Translations under genes and position numbers: made by a program
Assembly: GCF_004802635.2 (NCBI RefSeq)
Contig: NZ_CP046052.1
Coordinates: forward strand, 992,001-1,056,000
Source: Methylocystis heyeri
Lineage (GTDB): Bacteria; Pseudomonadota; Alphaproteobacteria; Rhizobiales; Beijerinckiaceae
Direction: 5' to 3'
DNA length: 64,000 bases
Part shown: one piece after another, positions 17,306 through 26,937 of the stretch
How positions within the stretch are numbered: position 1 is the stretch's first letter
Layout: the number at the start of each line of letters is the position of its first letter
Notes under the pieces: generated by a model
What the model was told of the DNA's origin: nothing
What the model saw: only the letters and a program-made list of their open reading frames with translations
Databases searched by the model: none

Positions 17306-18100
17306 CTATAGCGCGATCTGCATGCCGTCATAGGCCGGCGTGACATTGGGCGGACAGATCGCCGACAGCGCGTCGTAATCGAGATCGACATGGAGGTCGG
17401 TCAGGACGGCGCGGCGCGGCTTCAGGCGCTCGATCCATTCGAACGCCTGGCTGACCGAAAGATGCGATCCATGGCGCTGATGGCGCAGCGCGTCGATGAT
17501 CCAGAGATCCAGCCCTTCGAGATATTGGACGCTCTCCGGCGGAATGGCGTGCAGGTCGGGCGTATAGGCCATGTCGCCGATGCGGAAGCCCAGCGCGTCC
17601 ATTTCGCCGTGTTCGAGCCGGAACGGCGTGGCCTCGAGGGTTCCGCCGGCCCCGTCCAGAAAAGTCGGCCGGCCGAGATGCAGCCGGTGCTCGGTCAGCA
17701 GCGGCGGATAAAAGCTGCCCGGCGGGGTCTCGAAGATGTAGTCGAATTTGGTCGTCATCATCCGCGAGGTCGGCTCGTCCATATAGGCGGGTATGCGCCT
17801 GCCGTTGAGGATGACGAGGCCGCGTACGTCGTCGACCCCATGGGTGTGGTCGGCGTGCGGATGGGTGTAGAGAATGGCGTCGAGCCGCTTGACTTCCGCG
17901 TCGATGAGCTGCTCGCGCAGATCGGGCGAGGTGTCGACCAGCACATTGGTGAGCTGGCCGGAGTTCTCCTGAGAAATCAATATCGAGCAGCGCCGGCGCC
18001 GGTTTTTCGGGTTGGCGGGATCGCATTTGCCCCATCCCTGCCCGACGCGCGGCACGCCGCCCGAAGAACTGCAGCCGAGGATGGTGACAGAACGCGTCAC
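17306..18100 (-). CDS. metallo-beta-lactamase-fold hydrolase (PhnP-like)
   Basis: The 264-residue protein starts with MTRSVTILGCSSSGGVPRVG and has the binuclear metal motif THPHADH at residues 79-85, later His ligands in HGEMDALG and a DLHVDLDYD segment. It is similar to the PhnP/Lipoate-pathway-associated phosphodiesterase-like group that cleaves cyclic phosphates. The substrate in the tatD-linked clade is unknown. The GTG start at 18100 overlaps the tatD stop by four bases (GTGA), giving translational coupling. Confidence 0.9.
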   Translation of the reverse strand: MTRSVTILGCSSSGGVPRVGQGWGKCDPANPKNRRRRCSILISQENSGQLTNVLVDTSPDLREQLIDAEVKRLDAILYTHPHADHTHGVDDVRGLVILNGRRIPAYMDEPTSRMMTTKFDYIFETPPGSFYPPLLTEHRLHLGRPTFLDGAGGTLEATPFRLEHGEMDALGFRIGDMAYTPDLHAIPPESVQYLEGLDLWIIDALRHQRHGSHLSVSQAFEWIERLKPRRAVLTDLHVDLDYDALSAICPPNVTPAYDGMQIAL

Positions 18101-18906
18101 GCGGCAAGCTCCGCGCGGCTCAGCGGCGGCATTTTGGCGAACAGCCGAGCCGCATTGGCGGTGGTGGCGGCGGCGAAATCGGCCTCGCCGACGCCCTTGA
18201 GGCCCGCGAGGATACGGGCGGTCTCCACTACATAGGCGGGCTCGTTGCGTTTGCCGCGATGGGGCGTCGGCGCCAGAAACGGCGCGTCGGTCTCGACCAG
18301 CATGCGCTCCAGCGGAACCTCCGCCGCGACCTCCCGCAGGGTCTGGGAGTTCTTGAAGGTCACGACGCCTGAAAAGGAGATGTAAAGGCCGAGCTCGACG
18401 GCGGTCTGCGCCAGTTCGCGCGAGGCGGTGAAGCAATGGAGCAGGGCTGTGAAAGCCCCCTTCCCCATTTCGTCGCGGAGAATCGCGGCGCAATCTTCGT
18501 CGGCGTCTCGGGTGTGAATGACGAGCGGAAGGCCGGCGATCCGCGCCGCAGCGATGTGGTTGCGGAACACCCGCGCCGCGGTTTCCCTGGGCGCATGGTT
18601 GTAGTGGTAATCGAGCCCGGCCTCGCCGAAAGCGACGCATTTTGGATGCTGGGCGAGTTCGACCAATTGCTCCGGGCTGGCCTCGGGCTCGTCCAGCGCA
18701 TGGTTGGGATGCGTGCCCACGGTGCAGAACACGTTTTCATAGCGCTCGGCTATGGCCGCGATCGAGGCGAATTTTCCGACATGGGTCGAGATCGTGACCA
18801 ATCGGCCGACGCCGGCGGCCTGAGCGCGGGCGACGATCTCGGCCTGTTCGGGCGCGAAATCGGGAAAGTCGAGATGGCAATGGGTGTCGATCAGCATAAC
18901 CGCCAT
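18097..18906 (-). CDS. tatD: TatD family metal-dependent hydrolase
   Basis: The 269-residue TIM-barrel enzyme has the metal site DTHCHLD (residues 7-13), the Glu in AFGEAGLDYHY, HTRDADED, HCFTAS and a final ETDAPFLAP motif. TatD proteins are Mg/Mn-dependent DNases with roles in DNA repair and turnover. It is the first gene of a two-gene operon with the metallo-beta-lactamase-fold enzyme. In many relatives this pair follows metG; here it has been separated from it. Confidence 0.95.
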   Translation of the reverse strand: MAVMLIDTHCHLDFPDFAPEQAEIVARAQAAGVGRLVTISTHVGKFASIAAIAERYENVFCTVGTHPNHALDEPEASPEQLVELAQHPKCVAFGEAGLDYHYNHAPRETAARVFRNHIAAARIAGLPLVIHTRDADEDCAAILRDEMGKGAFTALLHCFTASRELAQTAVELGLYISFSGVVTFKNSQTLREVAAEVPLERMLVETDAPFLAPTPHRGKRNEPAYVVETARILAGLKGVGEADFAAATTANAARLFAKMPPLSRAELAA

Positions 18907-19004
18907 TTACTATGGGACGGCGGCCAAAGGAAAGACGGCGAGGAGCGTCCTTTAGATGTTTATCGAGACACAGCGCAGTTTACACTCTCGGCTGCCGATG
19001 CATT

Positions 19005-19281
19005 ATGCACCGCTCCGCAAACGAGCGCGCGGTCGCGCCGATCGACGCGGCGCTTGCCTATGTCGCGGAGCAATCGCCCCAGCGCGCGGCGCATCCGCGC
19101 TCGGCTTTTGACCATCCTGGCGCTATTGCAGGAGCATCCCGCTGCAGGACGTCAGACGAGAAACCCCTTGGTGCGCCGTATTATCCTCACGCCTTATCCC
19201 TACCTTTTGGATTATCGCGCGACTGCCAACGAAATTGTCATTTTGCGGTTTCGGCACGGCGCACGGCGGCCGCCCAATTAA
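19005..19281 (+). pseudogene. frameshifted parE-type toxin gene
   Basis: The first part (ATG 19005 to about 19092) encodes a ParE N-terminal helix: ERAVAPIDAALAYVAEQSPQRAA. The rest is in another frame and reads IRARLLTILALLQEHPAAG, then NPLVRRIILTPYPYLLDYRA and EIVILRFRHGARRP, which is the conserved C-terminal half of RelE/ParE toxins. One single-base insertion or two-base deletion near 19092 separates the halves. No antitoxin (ParD) frame is seen in the 100 bases upstream. The remnant of a type II toxin-antitoxin module is therefore inactive. Confidence 0.8.
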
Positions 19282-19367
19282 GGCACGAAGACACTGCGGC
19301 TAGTGAGCGCCGCCCTGCCTAAACAACATTGTCATTTTCCCGCGGCTCCGGCTTCAGACCGTCCCCC

Positions 19368-22300
19368 TCACCGCACGGCATCCTGCCGAGCCGCAAACAC
19401 TTTCCCCCGATAGCTCACGCTTTCCAGCCTCAACTCGCCCTTGGGATCGAAGGCGTCGGGGCGCAGCTTCAGCTCGCCGTTCTCGAACTCGAGCCCGAGC
19501 AGGGCATAGGCGGCAGACATCATGCGCGCCGCCGAGCCGGTGTACCAAGCCCAGCCGCCGTGGCCCTCATAGCCCTCCCCTTCATAGACGTCTGCCGGCT
19601 GCTGATGGGGCGGCAGGCCGTAGATGTCCGCCTGTTCGGGAGTGTCGAATTTGGAGAGCGGCGAGATCGCCACCCAGCTCTGATAGGCCTTGGCGAAAAG
19701 TTCGGACGAAGCCTTGTGATCTCCCTGCTCCCGCGCCCTGGCCCCGAGCATGGCCAGCGCGTCGACGAACCACGAAACGCCGTGGGAATATTGTCCGCCG
19801 TTCTCGCGCACGCCGGGCGGATAGTCGGCGCTGCGCCCCGGATAGGGGCGGGAATGTTCGGTATAGGCGGGCGTGACCAGCAGAATGCGGTTGGGCCGGC
19901 CGAGGACATTGAGGGCGTTCTCTATGGTCTCGCGACCGCGGGCGTCGTCCACCGCGCGCGAAAGCACCGGCCAGGAAGAGGTCATGGCGCTCATCGGCGA
20001 GACTTCCTCGCCGTCATCCGCGTAGGCGCGAAGATAACGATCGCCGCGCCAGCAGCGGTCCAGCGCGTCGCGCAGCTTTTCGGCCTCCTGCGCGTAGCGC
20101 GAGGCCCGCTTCTCGTCTCCGGCCGCCTCGAAGAGCGGAGCGATGTCGAGCAATATGCCGTGCAGGAAAAAGCCCATCCAGACGCTTTCGCCGCGGCCGC
20201 GCGCGCCGACCTGGTCCATGCCGTCGTCCCAGTCGCCGGTTCCCATCAGGGGCAGGCCATGCTCGCCGAAGCGCGCCAGCGTGTAGTCGATGGCGCGGGT
20301 GCAATGGCCGAGCAGCGTGTCCTTGTCGCGCGAGGTCAGCGGCACGGTGGCTTCGCCCTCGCGATCCTTCGGCAGCAGCGGCGCCTCCAGGAACGGTTCG
20401 ACGCTGTCGAGTATCGATCTGTCGCCAGTACCCTTGACGTAGCGGACCGTGACATAGGGCAGCCACAGGTGCGGGTCGGAGGCGTGGGTCCTGTCGCCGA
20501 GACCGGTGCCGCCGTTCGGCGCCCGATGCCACCATTTGACCGCATCGCCTTCGAGAAACTGGTGGGCGGCGTGCAGGAGGATCTGCGCCCGCGCCCGCTC
20601 CGGCGCGAGATGAATGAGCGGAATGACGTCCTGCAACTGATCGCGATAGCCCGTGGCGCCCGAGCGCTGCGCCGGCCCGGTGCGGCCCCAGAGGCGCGAG
20701 GCCAGCAGTTGATACGGCAGCCAGTCGTTGACCAGCCGATCGAGCTCCGGCTTGTTGGTCCTGATGCGGAGCACGGAGGTCTCGTCGCGCCAGAAGGCCC
20801 TGCTCTCTTCCAGGGCCGCCAGAGCGAAATCGGGATCGCGCGCCAGCGCGGCCAGTCTTTCGGCGTCCTCCATCGTATCGGTTTGGCCATGCGCGAGCAC
20901 GACCAGCGCTTCGCCGCCCGCCTCGACGTCTATGGAGCCGCAGAAGGCCGCAACCTTGCGCTCATGTTCGGGGGCGCCCGCATCGGGATGGCCATGCTCG
21001 ACCATATAAGGCAGCGCGGGGTTGCGGCTCTCGTTTCCGAGGAAGCGGCGCCGCGAGGTTTCCGCAAATTCGGCGTCGAGCGAGGTCGAAACGAAAGCCC
21101 AGCCCTGAACGAAATAATTGCCCGGATTGCGGAAATAGAGCGCCTTCAGGCCGGCCTCGGTGCTGGTCTCGATGCGGCCCAGGCTTTCGTTGGGGATCTC
21201 GGCCAGAACGATCTCGAGCATGGGAACGATCTCGAGCAGCCGCTCGTGATCGGATTTATTGCGGATGCGCAGCAGCTTGAATTCGATGGGCCGGGATTTC
21301 GAGACGAAAACCGTCAGCTCCAGTTCGAGGCGATCGCGCAGGGCGCGGTAGGTCACGACGCCCGGCTCGTAGGTCGTCTGATATTCGGCGTCGCGCCGCC
21401 GCAGCGGCACGAAGGTCGCGGTGAAGGCGTCCTTCCTGGCGAGATCATAGACATAGATCGCCTGCCCGGCCGGGGCCATGCGTCCCTCGCCCATGCGGAA
21501 AGGGGTGAAGCTGTTCAGCCTGGAATTGTAGCTGAAGGAGAAGATGTCGCCGTCGTTCGTCAGCACGGCGCCGATGCCGAGACTGTTGGCGACGACATGC
21601 GAGAACGGCCTCGGCGTGCCGGGGGCGGTCGTCAGGCTTCTGCCATCCGCGGCGAAGGAAAAGCGATGCTGTTGCGGAACCGGGGGCGGCAGCAGCCTGC
21701 GGCGGCGCGACAGGGCGCGATCGAGAATCTCCGGAGCGATGGGCGCGATCCCGAGATTGCGGGCCACCGCCTCGGTGGCGACGCCCATGTCGCGAGCCCA
21801 GCCGTCGATCACGATGATCTCGGCGGCGCCCCCCGCGGGAACCTCCACCTCTATGTTGAGGCTGGCGCAGGGTTCGAAGCCGTAAAGAAGGCCTTCGTCT
21901 TCCGGCGCGCGGGGCGCCGAGAGGCCGAGGAGGCTGTCGGGGGCGTTGGTGGGCCCGAGGCCGTAGAAGCGCGATTTCACGTCCTCGTAGCCGAGAAGCC
22001 GCATTTTCGTGCCGGGCGCGGCGCCGATGGCGTGGTAGCCGATTTCCGGCGATAGCCGCCGGTCGGAAGGCCTGCGGGCCCCTCCCTTGAGCAGCCGGTT
22101 CTGGGCGAAGATGGCGTTCAGCGAGCCGACGAACCAGGTGCCGACGTGAATGGCGTTGTAGGCCGGGTCGCGAAGCTCGACGCCGGTCTCGTTCAACACC
22201 CATTCGCGCAGCGAGGCGATGGTCGTCTTGCGGTCGCGCTGCTCCAGATTGATGAGGCGCAGCCTGACGATTTCGACCGCCTCATTGGACGCGAGCATGA

Positions 22301-24848
22301 CGCGCGCCTCGACGTTGAATCCCTGTTGGCGGCAGGTGAAGAACAGGCAGTTCTCGCCTTGGACGGTGAGATTGGCCTTGCCGGCGCCGCAGGTCGGCGC
22401 CTCGCCGAGCGACCATAGCGGGCCGTCGTCTTCCCGCAGGAACAGAAACCGGCCGCGGGGATGCGCATGGTCCGAGGGGCGGCGGGTCAGATCGATCGGC
22501 GGCCCGCCGCGGGCGACGCCCTCCACCCGCGCAGCCCCTTGCCCGTCCTCGAACCATTCGGAGGTGATGAGGCCGTTGGTGAGCCGAAGCGGCTTGGAGC
22601 CCGGCGCGCCGCCGGGCCCGGTGACGCCCGGCAGGACGATCTTGCCCGCCCTCGCGAGCTGCACCAGCAGGAAGACGATCAGGGCCAGGGCCAGAGCGCC
22701 GGCGTATATCAGATAGCCGCTGATGAGATAGGTGTAGGAGGGCGCGCGAAGACCGCTCATATGTTCCGCGGCCGACCAGGCCTTGTCCCACTCCGCGCCG
22801 CGGGGGATATAGAACGGCAGCAGAAGCGGAGCCCAGGTGCCGAAACGGCGGATGCCCTCGGGAATGGCTCGGCTGACCTGCGCCTTGCCGAGGAAGCGCG
22901 CCGCTTTTTCGTCGGCGATGTCGCCGCCGATAAAGGAAAAATTGACCAGCGTGGCGACGCGCAGGCCCATGTGGTCGAACCAGATCAGCACCCGCAGCCC
23001 GTCGAAGGCCAGCAGCGCAGTGAAAATGTCGAGGCTCCAGTTGCGGAAGTCCTGGTCCGGCAGGGTCGAATACATCCAGGCGGCGACGGCGGACCGCACC
23101 AGGCCGTCCTGGTTGTACCAGGTGGGGTCCGGCGCTGCCTTCAGGAAGGAATAGATCACCGGAGCCATCCAGAGGCCCCAGCGCAGCACGCGGACGGCGT
23201 TCTCGACCAGGAGGTCCAGCCCTTCGAGGCTGGCGAGCTGACGCAGCGGCTTGAGGCTGCGCTGCACCAGGGCGGCGAGGAAAAACCCGTTGACGGAGAA
23301 AAGCGGAGCCGCGAACACCCATTGGATGACGCCGGAAAGGGACTCGTCATAAAAAACCTTGACGCCCCCGTCGGAGAGGCCGAGGTCGGTCGCACCCCAT
23401 TTCGAGAACAATGGTCGAATGATGTAGGGATTGACCGGTCTTCCGTCCGCCTTGTAGTCGAGCGAGACATAGGCGAAATATTTCGAGACGATGGTCGAAA
23501 GCTGGCCCTGGTCGAGGTACCAGGCGATGGCCCCGGCGACGATGCCGCCGAGCATGGCGCCGAGCGCATAGACGCGCCAGCTTCGCAAATGCTGGCGGCG
23601 CCCCTGCTTCAGCTCGTAGCCGTCGATCGCGGCGTCGACGCCGGCAAAGGCTATGGTTCCCACGACGGCGCCGAACAGGAAACGATCGAAAGCGCCGGCG
23701 CTCGGAAGATCCAGCGTGAAGGCGAGCCATACGCCGACGCCGCTGACGGCCCCGCGCAGAAAATTCGAGCGGGTTTCGTATTGGTGCTCGAGCCTTCCCA
23801 GGAAGGGCGACGTCGAATCGGTGCTCTCCACGATGGTTCGCGCCAGCGGGAACAGCCCCGCTCCCAACAGACCGGCGCCGAGCGGTCCGGTCCACAGGAT
23901 CGTTGCGCGGGCCGGCGCAAATCCGATCACGAGGTCGACCGCGAGCAGCAGGCCCATGAATACGAGGCCGTAGACGAAGCCCTTCTCCGCGCCGCTTTTC
24001 CAATCTCCGAACACGATGACCGACAGCGACGCCGCCCCGCCCAGAAGTCCGGCGAGAGACTGCGTGACCAGATAGGTTTCTCCCCACAGGCCCGCCTGCG
24101 CCACCGCCGCGGCGAGCGCCGACGCCGTTTGCGCCAGCGGCGCCGGCAGATATGGCGCGATGTAAAGAGCGACCGAGCCCGCTATTTCAGGCGTGATGGA
24201 CGCGAAAAACGCAGCGAGGAAGAGCACGCCGTGCGGACGCCACTCGCGCGGCAGGAAGCGCCCGAGCGCCATCGGCATGCCGACGACTACCGCCTCGTTG
24301 AGAAGGAACAGGATCAAGCTGCGTCCGGCTATGGTCCGGAGCAGTTCGGGCGCATCGAGCCCGAGGAAGATGAGCCGGCCCAGTTCGCCCGTCGTCGGCG
24401 AGCCCAGGGAAATCAGAAGACAGAACAGAAAGGGCAGCAGGAACAGGGCCGCCCGAAGCGCGAGAGGCGTGCGCCCGGCCAGCATGGCCGCGCCCGAGAT
24501 GTAGATCAGGGTCGCGGTCCCGGCTCCGGGGGAGGTCAGCCTGAAAAGTTCCGCCATGGAAGCGGGAGCGCGCCAAAGCACGCCGGAGGGGTCGCACAGC
24601 GCCGTAAAAGCTGCGATGGCCGCATAGTCGACGATCGCCTCGGCTTTGCGGAAATAGCCGAACCGTCCGTCGCGGGGATCGACCGGCCGGAGCAGATACA
24701 GCGCCAGCGCGCCGAGGAGCCCCGCCCACAGCGCGTGGCCGTCGCCCTTCGCCGCCCCGAAATATGCAGCGGTCGCAAGGCAGGCGCCGAGCAGGGTTCG
24801 TTCCAGCGTTCGCCCGACCGAGCGGGCTCCGACTTCGATGTCCGCCAT
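19368..24848 (-). CDS. giant membrane-anchored GH94-type protein (NdvB-like, lacking GT84)
   Basis: This is the largest gene in the window (1826 residues). The first roughly 770 residues contain many hydrophobic helices, with large extracytoplasmic loops. From about residue 790 the protein resembles the C-terminal half of cyclic beta-1,2-glucan synthases: beta-sandwich domains, then an (alpha/alpha)6 catalytic domain with YRDQLQDVIPL near residue 1400, GTGDWDDGMDQVG near 1537 (the DDGM Asp is the expected general acid) and PPGVRENGGQYSHG. GH94 enzymes are phosphorylases; in NdvB this part controls ring size. The GT84 glycosyltransferase module is absent, so it is probably a membrane-bound glucan-processing enzyme. 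ATG 24848 follows GAGGGAACGCA. Confidence 0.8.
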   Translation of the reverse strand: MADIEVGARSVGRTLERTLLGACLATAAYFGAAKGDGHALWAGLLGALALYLLRPVDPRDGRFGYFRKAEAIVDYAAIAAFTALCDPSGVLWRAPASMAELFRLTSPGAGTATLIYISGAAMLAGRTPLALRAALFLLPFLFCLLISLGSPTTGELGRLIFLGLDAPELLRTIAGRSLILFLLNEAVVVGMPMALGRFLPREWRPHGVLFLAAFFASITPEIAGSVALYIAPYLPAPLAQTASALAAAVAQAGLWGETYLVTQSLAGLLGGAASLSVIVFGDWKSGAEKGFVYGLVFMGLLLAVDLVIGFAPARATILWTGPLGAGLLGAGLFPLARTIVESTDSTSPFLGRLEHQYETRSNFLRGAVSGVGVWLAFTLDLPSAGAFDRFLFGAVVGTIAFAGVDAAIDGYELKQGRRQHLRSWRVYALGAMLGGIVAGAIAWYLDQGQLSTIVSKYFAYVSLDYKADGRPVNPYIIRPLFSKWGATDLGLSDGGVKVFYDESLSGVIQWVFAAPLFSVNGFFLAALVQRSLKPLRQLASLEGLDLLVENAVRVLRWGLWMAPVIYSFLKAAPDPTWYNQDGLVRSAVAAWMYSTLPDQDFRNWSLDIFTALLAFDGLRVLIWFDHMGLRVATLVNFSFIGGDIADEKAARFLGKAQVSRAIPEGIRRFGTWAPLLLPFYIPRGAEWDKAWSAAEHMSGLRAPSYTYLISGYLIYAGALALALIVFLLVQLARAGKIVLPGVTGPGGAPGSKPLRLTNGLITSEWFEDGQGAARVEGVARGGPPIDLTRRPSDHAHPRGRFLFLREDDGPLWSLGEAPTCGAGKANLTVQGENCLFFTCRQQGFNVEARVMLASNEAVEIVRLRLINLEQRDRKTTIASLREWVLNETGVELRDPAYNAIHVGTWFVGSLNAIFAQNRLLKGGARRPSDRRLSPEIGYHAIGAAPGTKMRLLGYEDVKSRFYGLGPTNAPDSLLGLSAPRAPEDEGLLYGFEPCASLNIEVEVPAGGAAEIIVIDGWARDMGVATEAVARNLGIAPIAPEILDRALSRRRRLLPPPVPQQHRFSFAADGRSLTTAPGTPRPFSHVVANSLGIGAVLTNDGDIFSFSYNSRLNSFTPFRMGEGRMAPAGQAIYVYDLARKDAFTATFVPLRRRDAEYQTTYEPGVVTYRALRDRLELELTVFVSKSRPIEFKLLRIRNKSDHERLLEIVPMLEIVLAEIPNESLGRIETSTEAGLKALYFRNPGNYFVQGWAFVSTSLDAEFAETSRRRFLGNESRNPALPYMVEHGHPDAGAPEHERKVAAFCGSIDVEAGGEALVVLAHGQTDTMEDAERLAALARDPDFALAALEESRAFWRDETSVLRIRTNKPELDRLVNDWLPYQLLASRLWGRTGPAQRSGATGYRDQLQDVIPLIHLAPERARAQILLHAAHQFLEGDAVKWWHRAPNGGTGLGDRTHASDPHLWLPYVTVRYVKGTGDRSILDSVEPFLEAPLLPKDREGEATVPLTSRDKDTLLGHCTRAIDYTLARFGEHGLPLMGTGDWDDGMDQVGARGRGESVWMGFFLHGILLDIAPLFEAAGDEKRASRYAQEAEKLRDALDRCWRGDRYLRAYADDGEEVSPMSAMTSSWPVLSRAVDDARGRETIENALNVLGRPNRILLVTPAYTEHSRPYPGRSADYPPGVRENGGQYSHGVSWFVDALAMLGARAREQGDHKASSELFAKAYQSWVAISPLSKFDTPEQADIYGLPPHQQPADVYEGEGYEGHGGWAWYTGSAARMMSAAYALLGLEFENGELKLRPDAFDPKGELRLESVSYRGKVFAARQDAVR

Positions 24849-25229
24849 TGCGTTCCCTCGCGCGCTTTTCGATTCGAAAATCCGGCGCTTTGTTTATTGC
24901 CCCGATTCAAGCTGCTTTGGCTTCCACTTGCCGGAACGAACGTTAAAAGTCGACCCCCGCCGCCGCGGAGCTGGCGTAATGCGATGAATCGGGACGCCAA
25001 ACCCGAACGGAAGGTTCGAGCGACGGGAAATCGCGCCGACAACAGGGTTGGAGCGCAACTTTATCGCAAAAACATGTCGAACCGGCGGGAATCCGCCGGT
25101 TTCGGTCAGCGGACCTAAGCGCCGGCAGGTCAATCCATTTCTCGGGCGCGAGACGGGCCTTCGCAGCGGCTTGGGAAAGGTCTATAGTGAATCAAGCGTA
25201 AAATTTTGCGGCTCAATCGGGCGGGAATC
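24849..25229. other. divergent control region
   Basis: This 381-base spacer separates the GH94 gene (minus) from the 252-residue gene (plus). A stretch near 25051-25083 (CAACTTTATCGCAAAAACATG) resembles half of a common Hyphomicrobiales intergenic repeat. No specific operator was recognised. Confidence 0.4.
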
Positions 25230-25988
25230 TTGACCAACATCGATGAGAGCGTACGCGGTCGCGCCGTTTCGGCGGAGACCGTCAGAACCGGCGCAAGCGC
25301 AGTCAGAGACAAGCGGCTGGCGGCGGCGGGCGCGGAGCCGTCGCCCGTTCCGGCGGCTGCGCCCTCTCCTGCCGACAAGCGCGTGGAAAGCCTCGCGAGG
25401 GCGCTGACCCGCGCCCGAATCGAAAACGCGGAACAATCCACCGTGCTGGCGGATCTGCGGGGAGCCGAAATCGCCCGGCTGGAGATCCTGCGCGAGCAGC
25501 TCGCGCCCGTCGTCGCCCAATTGCCGCAGGACTGCGACCTGTTCGATTTCGCCATCTCGCCCGGCGAGAGGCCGCGCCTTTTCATCGACCATATCGGCTT
25601 CGTCGAGATGGGCCGCGATCGCCGCAGTTATCGCTTTCTGCAGGATACGCGCCATGGCCGCATCGTGATCTGCGAAAGCGACAAGACCGACACGCTCATC
25701 GAGGCGATCACCGCCTATATCGCCCATCGCCTGATCGAGCGCGAGAAGGCGCTGGCGGTGGATTACGCCAGCGGCGGGGCGGCTCCGGCGAGCGCGGCGC
25801 GGGCCGCGGCGCGGGTCGACCAATCCGTCGCCCCTGCCCCCGTCCCTGTCGCGACGGGCGGCTCGGCTTTCCGGCTGCGCGCAATGCAGCTGTTCCTGTT
25901 CGTGGTCGAACTGCTGGGATCGGCGACGTTTTTCGGCTTGCTGGCGCTTTTGGCGGTCTGGGCCTATCGCAATCTGACCGGTCGCTGA
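25230..25988 (+). CDS. hypothetical protein with C-terminal membrane anchor
   Basis: The product of about 252 residues starts at TTG 25230 (GGCGGGAATC just upstream); TTG 25206 would add eight residues. It has a charged N-terminal coiled region (ARALTRARIENAEQSTVLADLRGAEIARLEILREQLAPVVAQL), a compact middle domain (FDFAISPGERPRLFIDHIGFVEMGRDRRSYRFL), a Pro/Ala linker, and one C-terminal hydrophobic helix (LFVVELLGSATFFGLLALLAVWAY). The membrane orientation is likely C-terminal anchored with the domain in the cytoplasm. The family is not recognised. Confidence 0.7.
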   Translation: MTNIDESVRGRAVSAETVRTGASAVRDKRLAAAGAEPSPVPAAAPSPADKRVESLARALTRARIENAEQSTVLADLRGAEIARLEILREQLAPVVAQLPQDCDLFDFAISPGERPRLFIDHIGFVEMGRDRRSYRFLQDTRHGRIVICESDKTDTLIEAITAYIAHRLIEREKALAVDYASGGAAPASAARAAARVDQSVAPAPVPVATGGSAFRLRAMQLFLFVVELLGSATFFGLLALLAVWAYRNLTGR

Positions 25989-26045
25989 AGCCCGGCGCGG
26001 ATCCATTCGCGCGAGATCAAAAACGACTGGGCGACGGAATGCGCT

Positions 26046-26933
26046 CTACAGGCTCAGCGATCCCTGGTTTACGATCGCGCTTTCTTCCCTGTCGAAACCT
26101 CGCGTCTGCAGCCTCACGCTGACGCCCTCGCCCTCCCGCGAGATTCGATAGAGATTATAGGCAGCGCCGGGATAATGGCTCCCCGGGCGCGCCGAAGCCG
26201 AGGCGACGCCGACCACCGGAGTTTTGCTCCCCTGCGGTCCGGGCAGATAATGCACGCTCTGCCGGTGGTTGTGTCCGTGCAGGACGAGCTCGGCGCCCTC
26301 GCGCGCGATAATGCCCTCGAAAGCCGAGGCGTCTTCCAGCCCGCGAAGCGCCCTCGCGCCTCCGCGATGGGGCGGGTGATGCAGTAGCACCACCCGGGCG
26401 AGGCCTTCTTCCCTGGTCTGCCGCAAAAGCTTTTCCAATCTGGCGCATTGCTCGGTCCCGAGCCTCCCCGAGGCGACGAAGGGGGCTGTCGGCACGCCCG
26501 ATGAAAGCCCGATCAGCGCAATCTTGTCCCTGCGCCGCAGAAAAGGGAAAGCGGACGAGCCGTCGTCGCCGGTCGTCCAGGGCGCGAAGGTGCGCGCAAG
26601 CGCCGGCATCGAGGTTGGAACATAGGCGTCGTGGTTTCCCGGCGAGAAGCTCACCGCCTCGGGATGTCCGAGCCGGGCCAGCCACTGACGCGCCAGCGCG
26701 ATTTCGGCGTTGAGGCCGATGTTCACGATGTCTCCGGTCATGGCGACATGGTCCGGGCGCTGCGCGAGCAAATCGTCGACCAGTCGGCCGAGCAGCTCCA
26801 TATCGTGCTGGGCCGCGCGCTTGCGCAGCCAGTTCACATAGCCGGTAACGCGTTTTCCGATCAGTTCCGCGAGATTGGGCCGCGGAACGGGGCCGATATG
26901 GGCGTCGGAGAGATGGGCGAGCAGAAAGGACAA
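26046..26933 (-). CDS. metallophosphoesterase
   Basis: The 295-residue calcineurin-like phosphoesterase has all metal motifs: DAH at residues 10-12, GDIVN near 66, GNHD near 98, LLHHPPH and GHNH. The Class III cyclic-nucleotide-phosphodiesterase-like architecture (CpdA group) is the closest known type, but the substrate cannot be told from sequence. It starts at TTG only two bases beyond the mbfA stop, so it is the second gene of an operon with the ferritin-like iron exporter. Confidence 0.88.
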   Translation of the reverse strand: MSFLLAHLSDAHIGPVPRPNLAELIGKRVTGYVNWLRKRAAQHDMELLGRLVDDLLAQRPDHVAMTGDIVNIGLNAEIALARQWLARLGHPEAVSFSPGNHDAYVPTSMPALARTFAPWTTGDDGSSAFPFLRRRDKIALIGLSSGVPTAPFVASGRLGTEQCARLEKLLRQTREEGLARVVLLHHPPHRGGARALRGLEDASAFEGIIAREGAELVLHGHNHRQSVHYLPGPQGSKTPVVGVASASARPGSHYPGAAYNLYRISREGEGVSVRLQTRGFDREESAIVNQGSLSL

Positions 26934-26937
26934 AAGG

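Noticed and set aside
18436-19281. 281-codon plus-strand frame covering tatD antisense and the parE tail
   Set aside because: Only the last third resembles ParE; the rest is antisense to tatD, so the frame is a fusion by chance.
19329-25118. Long plus-strand open frames opposite the GH94 gene
   Set aside because: They are antisense to a protein with clear GH94 motifs, and their translations are Arg/Gly/Ala-rich with no domains, as expected from high GC at third positions.
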